From an uncultured Oscillospiraceae bacterium (GTDB lineage: Bacteria; Bacillota; Clostridia; Oscillospirales; Oscillospiraceae), in the NCBI GenBank assembly GCA_934636655.1, contig CAKUAS010000003.1:1-64000 (forward strand): a DNA stretch of 64,000 bases, written 5' to 3'. Both the position numbers and the translations under genes were made by a program. Below, piece after piece: positions 58,469-64,000 of the stretch (its first letter is position 1; each line of letters opens with the position of its first letter). The notes under the pieces are model-generated. The model had not been told where the DNA came from. It made no database searches and was given only the letters and a program-made list of their open reading frames with translations.

Positions 58469-59242
58469 ATGAGTGTAAAAATTCTTGCTGTCGGCGACGT
58501 GTGCGGCGAGCCGGGGCTGGATTATCTTACTAAAAATTTGCGCCGCCTGCGCAGTGAGCTGGAGCTGAGCTTCGTTGTCGTAAACGGCGAAAACGCAAAC
58601 GTTGTAGGCATAACGCCGCGCCAGGCGGACATGATCTTCCACGCGGGAGCAGATGTTATCACGCTCGGCAACCATACATGGACGCGCACCGAGCTGCGCC
58701 CGTATCTTGATGAGCGGCGAAAGATCCTGCGTCCGGCAAATTGCGCTCCGCAGTGCCCGGGGCGCGGCATAGATGTTTATAAAACAAGCTTCGGCGACAT
58801 ATGCGTCATGAACCTTATGGGACACTTCACGCTCGATACTAACACGGATAACCCCTTCGTCATTGCCGACGGCTATATGGAGGAGATACGCGAGAAGATA
58901 ATCCTCGTCGATTTCCACGCCGAGGGCACGAGCGAAAAACGCGCCATGGGCTTTCTGCTCGATGGCAAGGCCAGCGCCGTTTGGGGAACGCACACGCATG
59001 TGCAGACCTCGGATGCCTGCGTCCTGCCAAACGGCACGGGATATATAACGGATCTCGGTATGACGGGAGCGATAAACTCCGTCATCGGCATAGAGCCCGA
59101 GCAGTCGATCGGCAAATTCTTCGGAGATCCGCCGCGCAGATACGATTCGGCCAAGGGCCCGGCAAAGCTTGAGGGCTGCGTGTTTACCATCGATCCCGAA
59201 ACGGGCAAATGCCTGAACGCGGAGGGAGTGAGGTTCACATGA
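58469..59242 (+). CDS. YmdB-like metallophosphoesterase (TIGR00282)
   Basis: A 257-residue calcineurin-like phosphoesterase. Metal ligands are visible in AVGDVCGEPG, VVNGENANV, TLGNHTW, VDFHAEGTSEKRA and VWGTHTHVQTSD. Bacillus YmdB cleaves cyclic nucleotides and affects RNA levels, biofilm and sporulation. ATG at 58469 has GAGAGGAG before it. First of three overlapping genes. Confidence 0.94.
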   Translation: MSVKILAVGDVCGEPGLDYLTKNLRRLRSELELSFVVVNGENANVVGITPRQADMIFHAGADVITLGNHTWTRTELRPYLDERRKILRPANCAPQCPGRGIDVYKTSFGDICVMNLMGHFTLDTNTDNPFVIADGYMEEIREKIILVDFHAEGTSEKRAMGFLLDGKASAVWGTHTHVQTSDACVLPNGTGYITDLGMTGAINSVIGIEPEQSIGKFFGDPPRRYDSAKGPAKLEGCVFTIDPETGKCLNAEGVRFT

Positions 59243-60354
59243 GCGATCTGAAAATTCTGCACGCGGCGGATCTGCACCTCGATTCCCCTTTTGAGGGACT
59301 CGGTGCGGCAAAAGCCGCGCAGCGCAGGGAAGAACAGCGCAGACTGCTGTACCGCATAGCGCAGCTGGCGGAGACGGAGCATGTCGATCTTGTGCTGCTG
59401 GCCGGCGACCTTCTGGATTCCGACAGCACCTATGCCGAGACGGCCGAGGCACTTGCGGAAGCGCTCGGAAGCATATCCGCGCCGGTGTTCATATCACCTG
59501 GCAACCACGATTTTTATTCGCCGCGCTCACCGTATGCGCGCGTGAAGTTTCCCGAAAACGTGCACATTTTCAAAAGTCCGGCTGTCGAGTGCGTTGAACT
59601 TCCGCAGCTCGGCGTGAGAGTTTGGGGTGCGGCGTTCTGCGACAAATATTCGCCTGCTATGCTCCATGGCTTTTCCGCCGCGAAGAGCGCCGGGGTGAAG
59701 GATGTCATGTGCATCCACGGCGAGCTTGCCGCCGGATCAAACTACGACCCGATCACCGAACTCGATATAGCGGCCTCGGGCATGGATTACATCGCTCTGG
59801 GGCATATCCATAAGGAAAGCGGACTTAAAAAGTCCGGCGCGACATATTATGCATGGCCCGGCTGCCCGGAGGGGCGCGGCTTTGACGAAACGGGCGAGAA
59901 ATATGTTTACATCGTTTCGCTCGGAACTTCGTGCGCTGTGAAGCCGGTGTGCGTCGCGCAGCGAAAGTATGAGATATTAAATGTGGAGCTCACAAGCGGC
60001 GATGTTATGAACGATGTTCTGACCGCGCTGCCGGAGAATACCTCGAGCGATGTTTACCGCATTATTCTGCGCGGCGAGACGGCCGAGTCTCCGCAGTTGG
60101 ATGCAGTGGCCGCGGCGTTGGAGGATAAGTTTTTTTCGCTTCAGGTCAGAGATGAAACTGTGCTCAAGCGCGACATGTGGCAAAGCGCGGGGGAGGATAA
60201 CCTGCGCGGACAGTTCCTTTCAAGGCTGAAGGCGGCACTCGACGCGGCAAAGACCGACGCCGAGCGTGAAAAGATAAGTCAGGCGGCACGCTGGGGGCTT
60301 GCCGCCTTGGATAACCGTGAGGAGGTGGTACGCCATGATGATAAAAAAGCTTGA
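59239..60354 (+). CDS. SbcD/YhaO-like DNA repair exonuclease
   Basis: A 371-residue Mre11-type nuclease. ILHAADLHLDSPF, LLAGDLLDSDS, SPGNHDF, CIHGELA and ALGHIHKE are the five phosphoesterase motifs, followed by a capping domain. With the following ATPase it forms a Mre11/Rad50-like pair of the YhaO/YhaN branch. Start overlaps the previous stop (ATGA). Confidence 0.92.
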   Translation: MSDLKILHAADLHLDSPFEGLGAAKAAQRREEQRRLLYRIAQLAETEHVDLVLLAGDLLDSDSTYAETAEALAEALGSISAPVFISPGNHDFYSPRSPYARVKFPENVHIFKSPAVECVELPQLGVRVWGAAFCDKYSPAMLHGFSAAKSAGVKDVMCIHGELAAGSNYDPITELDIAASGMDYIALGHIHKESGLKKSGATYYAWPGCPEGRGFDETGEKYVYIVSLGTSCAVKPVCVAQRKYEILNVELTSGDVMNDVLTALPENTSSDVYRIILRGETAESPQLDAVAAALEDKFFSLQVRDETVLKRDMWQSAGEDNLRGQFLSRLKAALDAAKTDAEREKISQAARWGLAALDNREEVVRHDDKKA

Positions 60355-62239
60355 CGCCACCTTTGGAAAGCTCGAGGGTGAAAGCCTTGAGCTGCACGAG
60401 GGGCTGAATGTCATCTCGTTGCCGAACGAGAGCGGCAAAAGCACATGGTGTGCGTTTATCCGTGCGATGCTCTATGGCATTGACAGCTCCGAACGGCAGA
60501 AAGCGGGCTTCCTGCCCGATAAAATGCGCTATGCCCCGTGGTCGGGGGCACCCATGCAGGGAAGTATGCAGATAGAGGATGCCGGGCGCGATATAACGCT
60601 CGTGCGCACAACGAAAACAGCATCGGCACCGATGCGTGAGTTCTCCGCCGTATATACGGGAACGAACGTGCCTGTCGACGGCCTTAACGGCGCGAACGCG
60701 GGAGAAATGCTCACCGGTGTCAGCCGCGACGTTTTCCGCCGCAGCGCGTTTATCGAACAGGGAAAGGTCGCTGTGTCGCACAGTGCCGAGCTTGAAAAGC
60801 GCATCAGTGCCATAGTCTCCACCGGCGATGAGGACTGTTCCTATACCGAGGCCGACGAGCGTCTGCGCCAGTGGCAGCGCAAGCGCCGCTTCAATCGCTA
60901 TGGCCGTCTGCCCGAGCTTGAGGACGAGCTTTCGCATAAAAAACAGCTCCTGTCCGAGCTCGCGGACGCATCGCAGCAGCGTGAGGATATGTCTGCCGAG
61001 CTTGACGCGGCAAAGAAAGAGTGTGAGCGCCTCGAGACCGAAGTTATCGAGAGCCGAAAAATAGTACGCAAGGAAGCGCTCAGCAGCCTGCAGGGCGTTA
61101 GAAGTGAGGTAAATTCAGCTGCCGAGCGGCATGATAAGGCTGCCGAGCGCCGCGACAGCTGCCGGGCGGCGCTGTGTGCCTGCGCGATAGGCGACCGCAA
61201 ACCCGAGGAGGCCAAGACCGAGGTGAAGGATGACCTTGCCGAGGCGCTGAAGCTCAAAGAAAAGTCCGAGCGAAAGGCAACGCCCGTTCTGGCGATAATA
61301 CTTATGGTGCTGTGCGCATCGCTCGTCGCGGCGGGCTTTCTGCTTAAGGATTTCATGATACATGCCTTTGCTGCGGCCGCCGCTGCGCTGGTTGCTGGCA
61401 TAATACTGTTTGTCCGCTCGTCGCGGCGTAAGGCGGAAGCTTACGAGGCCGCAAAAGCGAGGCGAAAGCTGCTCGCCAAGTATAAGGCCGAATCAGAGGA
61501 GGAAATCGCCTCGAGTCTGGATGAGTACCTTGAGCTGTACAAAAACTTTGCCGAGGCACAGCGCGCCGAGAAGGAGACCGCCGAGGTTCTTGCCGCGGTG
61601 CGCCGCCGTCAGGAGCAGGCCGAAAGCCGTACTCTTACTCAGCTCGATTTCACCGGCGGCGATAATCAGGCCGCGCAGCTCAGCCGTCAGCTTGCCGAGG
61701 CGCGCGCAAAATGCAGCCGCATTTCCGCCCTGATGGCAGAGCGCAGCGGCAGACTGGCCGCGATGGGCGATCCGCTGGTGCTCGGCTCGGAGATAAATCG
61801 TATGGAGAGCGAATACGCGGAGATCTCAGCCGAGTACGACGCGATAGCGCTGGCTATAGATACGCTGCGCAAGGCAAATGAGGATATCCAGAGCCGATTC
61901 TCTCCGGCGCTGGGCAAGCTTGCAGCCGAGTACATGCAGTTCGTGACCGAGGGAAAATATGACGGCGTGATGCTCGACCGTGATTTCTCGGCCGCGGTGC
62001 ATGAGTGCGGAGAGAATGTCCCGCGCAATTCCGAATACCTGAGCGCAGGTACGCTCGATCTCATGTACCTTGCCGTGCGCCTCGCGGTGTGCTCGCTGGC
62101 ACTGCCGGAGGATGCAAATTGTCCGCTCATTATCGACGATGCGCTTGTGAATTACGATGCCGAGCGCAGAAAGCAGGCCATGGCACTGCTCGAAAAGATC
62201 GCACAGCAGCGGCAGGTCATACTCTTCACCTGCAGCTGA
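60335..62239 (+). CDS. YhaN-like SMC/Rad50-type ATPase with membrane hairpin
   Basis: A 634-residue ATPase. Residue numbers count from the second methionine. The N-terminal lobe has Walker A PNESGKST at 29-36 and a Q-loop FIEQGKVAVS. Coiled coils run about 195-310 and 365-520, but between them, where Rad50/SbcC have a zinc hook CxxC, lie two membrane helices (about 315-335 and 341-359). The C-terminal lobe has the signature LSAGTLDLMYLAVRLA and Walker B PLIIDDALVNYD. It likely ties a DNA-end-processing complex to the membrane. Overlaps the nuclease gene. Confidence 0.9.
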   Translation: MMIKKLDATFGKLEGESLELHEGLNVISLPNESGKSTWCAFIRAMLYGIDSSERQKAGFLPDKMRYAPWSGAPMQGSMQIEDAGRDITLVRTTKTASAPMREFSAVYTGTNVPVDGLNGANAGEMLTGVSRDVFRRSAFIEQGKVAVSHSAELEKRISAIVSTGDEDCSYTEADERLRQWQRKRRFNRYGRLPELEDELSHKKQLLSELADASQQREDMSAELDAAKKECERLETEVIESRKIVRKEALSSLQGVRSEVNSAAERHDKAAERRDSCRAALCACAIGDRKPEEAKTEVKDDLAEALKLKEKSERKATPVLAIILMVLCASLVAAGFLLKDFMIHAFAAAAAALVAGIILFVRSSRRKAEAYEAAKARRKLLAKYKAESEEEIASSLDEYLELYKNFAEAQRAEKETAEVLAAVRRRQEQAESRTLTQLDFTGGDNQAAQLSRQLAEARAKCSRISALMAERSGRLAAMGDPLVLGSEINRMESEYAEISAEYDAIALAIDTLRKANEDIQSRFSPALGKLAAEYMQFVTEGKYDGVMLDRDFSAAVHECGENVPRNSEYLSAGTLDLMYLAVRLAVCSLALPEDANCPLIIDDALVNYDAERRKQAMALLEKIAQQRQVILFTCS

Positions 62240-62244
62240 ATATG

Positions 62245-62275
62245 AAAAGCACGTTCCGTTGGAACGTGCTTTTTC
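62245..62275 (+). terminator. Intrinsic terminator
   Basis: AAAAGCACGTTCC-GTT-GGAACGTGCTTTTT after the three-gene operon. Confidence 0.88.
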
Positions 62276-62303
62276 GTTGAAAAATATGCCGCGTCGTGAT
62301 ATC

Positions 62304-63677
62304 ATGAAAAACATGGAACAGTTAAAGAAAAACGAGATATTTGAAGCCGAGATCACGGCATATAATTCCGAGGGCAGCGGCGTTGCGCGTATACTCGGAA
62401 GGGCGGTGTTCGTGCCGCGCACGATCGTCGGCGAAAAGTGGCGCATCATCATCGTCAAGGTCACGGCCTCGGCAGTGTATGGCCGCGCGCTCGAGGCACT
62501 GAAAGTGTCTCCGGAGCGCAGAGAACCGGAGTGCAAAAGCTATCTGCGCTGCGGCGGCTGCGGCATGTGGCACATGAGCTACGACGAGGAGCTGCGCTTT
62601 AAAAAGCAGCGCGTGAATGACGCGCTAATGCACATCGGCCATCAGACCGTGCAGGCCGAGAGCATCACAGGCAGCAGTGAGATAACGCACTATCGCAATA
62701 AGGGAATTTATGCTGTGCGTGAAGTCGAAGGCCGCGCCCGCAAGGGCTTTTTCGCGCCTCGCAGTCACGAACTTGTGCCGGTCGAGCATTGCCTTATACA
62801 GAGCGATATCGCGGACAAAGCGGCTGACGCTGTCGTGCGGTTTTTAAACGATAACGGTATCCGCGCGTATGACGAGAAAACGCGCAGAGGCCTGGTCAGG
62901 CATGTGTATGTGCGAAAGGCGGTCAATACGCCCGACGCCGTCGCAGTCGTTGTCGCTTCCGGCGGCTTCGGTGCGATGACTCAGGCACTAATTGAGTTTC
63001 TGCGTTTAAGCTGCCCTGAGCTTACTGGCATCGTTTTAAATGTCAATAAAACTAGCGGAAACACCGTCCTTGCCGGAGATTTTCACACGCTTTGGGGAAG
63101 AAATTTCATCCGCGACAGCCTCGGCGGCATAATCTATGAGCTTGCCCCACAGGCGTTTTATCAGATAAATCCTCCGCAGGCGGAAAAGCTGTATGAAAAG
63201 GCCGTCGAGTATGCCTCGCCCGAGGGAAAAACGGTTCTGGACATGTACTGTGGCGCGGGCACGATAAGCCTGTTTTTGGCGAGATCGGCAAAGCAGGTGA
63301 TCGGCGCGGAGATAATCCCCGAGGCCGTGGAGAACGCGCGCGAAAACGCGCGCCGCAACGGGATAGAAAACGCAAGCTTTATCTGCGCCGACGCATCCGA
63401 GGCGGCGGAGAAATTCCTGCGCGATGGTGTGCGGCCGGAGGCGATAGTTGTCGACCCGCCGCGCAAGGGCATGGATGAAGCCGCCGTGCGCGCCCTGTGC
63501 GGCATGACGCCGGAGCGCATAGTGTACGTCTCCTGCAATCCTGCGACCCTGGCGCGAGACATATGCGTGTTTAACGATTGCGGCTATGCCCTGCGCCGCG
63601 CCGAAGCCGCGGACATGTTCCCGAGAACAGCGCATATTGAGACGGTCGCGCTGCTGGAGAAAAATGGTGAGGTATGA
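62304..63677 (+). CDS. RlmD/TrmA-family 23S rRNA (uracil-5-)-methyltransferase
   Basis: A 457-residue enzyme. An N-terminal TRAM domain (about 10-65) is followed by a cysteine cluster (CKSYLRCGGCGMWHM) that would hold a 4Fe-4S site, then the SAM domain with LDMYCGAGTISLFLA, VVDPPRKGMD and the nucleophile loop YVSCNPATLARD. The target is probably U1939 or U747 of 23S rRNA; paralogues are hard to separate. ATGs at 62286, 62304 and 62313 are possible. Confidence 0.92.
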   Translation: MKNMEQLKKNEIFEAEITAYNSEGSGVARILGRAVFVPRTIVGEKWRIIIVKVTASAVYGRALEALKVSPERREPECKSYLRCGGCGMWHMSYDEELRFKKQRVNDALMHIGHQTVQAESITGSSEITHYRNKGIYAVREVEGRARKGFFAPRSHELVPVEHCLIQSDIADKAADAVVRFLNDNGIRAYDEKTRRGLVRHVYVRKAVNTPDAVAVVVASGGFGAMTQALIEFLRLSCPELTGIVLNVNKTSGNTVLAGDFHTLWGRNFIRDSLGGIIYELAPQAFYQINPPQAEKLYEKAVEYASPEGKTVLDMYCGAGTISLFLARSAKQVIGAEIIPEAVENARENARRNGIENASFICADASEAAEKFLRDGVRPEAIVVDPPRKGMDEAAVRALCGMTPERIVYVSCNPATLARDICVFNDCGYALRRAEAADMFPRTAHIETVALLEKNGEV

Positions 63678-63679
63678 GC

Positions 63680-64000
63680 ATGAGTAATACAAAGCAACAG
63701 GAAGCCGCAAAGCGCTTTGTGGAATACTGGAAGGGAAAAGGCTATGAAAAGGGCGAAAGTCAGGCATTCTGGCTTTCACTGCTTCGCGATGTTTACGGAG
63801 TGGAGCACCCCGAGCAGTTCATTTCGTTTGAGGAGCAGGTGCACCTTGACCACACGAGCTTCATTGACGGCACTATCCCGTCTACAAAGGTACTGATCGA
63901 GCAAAAGGGTTTGGGAAAGGATCTGAAAAAGCCGATACGGCAGTCGGACGGCTCACTGCTCAACCCGTTTCAGCAGGCAAAGCGCTATATCACGGAGCTG
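63680..64000 (+). CDS. N-terminus of an MmeI-like (type IIL/IIG) restriction-modification protein
   Basis: The first 107 codons of a protein that runs off the right edge. KRFVEYWKGKGYEKGESQAF, FWLSLLRDVYGVEHP and HLDHTSFIDGTIPSTKVLIE followed by QK match the N-terminal nuclease part of MmeI-like fused endonuclease-methyltransferases; D in FIDG and E-x-K in IEQK form the PD-ExK site. ATG at 63680 is preferred because GGTGAGG is 7 nt upstream; ATG at 63674 overlaps the previous stop. Confidence 0.82.
   Translation, partial: MSNTKQQEAAKRFVEYWKGKGYEKGESQAFWLSLLRDVYGVEHPEQFISFEEQVHLDHTSFIDGTIPSTKVLIEQKGLGKDLKKPIRQSDGSLLNPFQQAKRYITEL

Noticed and set aside
1..64000. CRISPR array or rRNA operon
   Set aside because: No regularly spaced direct repeats and no rRNA core sequences were seen on reading the window.

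Overview
The window looks like a chromosomal segment of an anaerobic, spore-former-lineage Clostridia bacterium, most likely Oscillospiraceae/Ruminococcaceae. The signs are Rex, a Na+-translocating oxaloacetate decarboxylase set, an EFR1-type ferredoxin, a BofC-like C-terminal domain protein, DUF1292, CBS-type family II pyrophosphatase and strong GGAGG ribosome sites. No rRNA, CRISPR array or complete integrative element is present. Function calls are made by eye from motifs; no search was run.

Layout. 1-4060: a truncated membrane protein, a DivIVA-like coiled coil, RpiR and GntR regulators, an EFR1 ferredoxin and a TetR regulator. 4073-11520: a hydroxyacid island in which a glycerate-2-kinase/enolase-like fusion is divergent from a TRAP transporter (M-P-Q order) plus a LarA-type nickel racemase. 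Both sides carry the same 12-bp palindrome. 11562-15292: a translationally coupled minus operon trmB-xth-dusB-ECF sigma-anti-sigma. 15413-19284: rex, mnmE and a CBS-domain pyrophosphatase. 19367-28948: one operon for the whole Phe/Tyr route (pheA, aroB, aroC, aroE-aroK fusion, aroQ, aroA, tyrA, aroF, aminotransferase), preceded by a promoter, an aromatic-rich leader ORF and an attenuator.

28949-34537: two ABC exporter pairs with a membrane-bound XRE regulator and two miniproteins. 34543-38766: a TetR gene, then the decarboxylase operon. 38936-42265: a small conserved protein, a class A PBP, a BofC-like protein and DUF1292. 42358-42556: probable 6S RNA. 42703-51126: a compact phage-derived packaging, head, connector and baseplate cluster with no integrase, repressor, tail tube, tape measure or lysis genes; it is a candidate domesticated particle. 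51184-54633: gdhA, a zinc-ribbon protein and a purine permease with a PurBox-like operator.

54675-58368: DUF1810, an IVP-like four-helix protein, tRNA-Tyr, tRNA-Thr, a sigma-region-4-like protein, a membrane-anchored GH25 lysozyme, a candidate type I toxin-antitoxin locus, a hairpin-rich mini-element built from tRNA-Arg 3' ends, and tRNA-Arg. 58469-64000: a YmdB-like phosphoesterase, a YhaO/YhaN-like SbcD/SbcC pair, an RlmD-like methyltransferase and the start of an MmeI-like restriction-modification protein.

The metabolic parts fit together. The hydroxyacid island is predicted to end in 2-phosphoglycerate or PEP, PEP feeds the DAHP synthase that opens the aromatic operon, and the oxaloacetate decarboxylase works at the same PEP/pyruvate/oxaloacetate node. 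The items most worth a second look are the kinase-enolase fusion, the aromatic leader, the minimal capsid cluster and the 57.5-57.8 kb toxin-antitoxin candidate.
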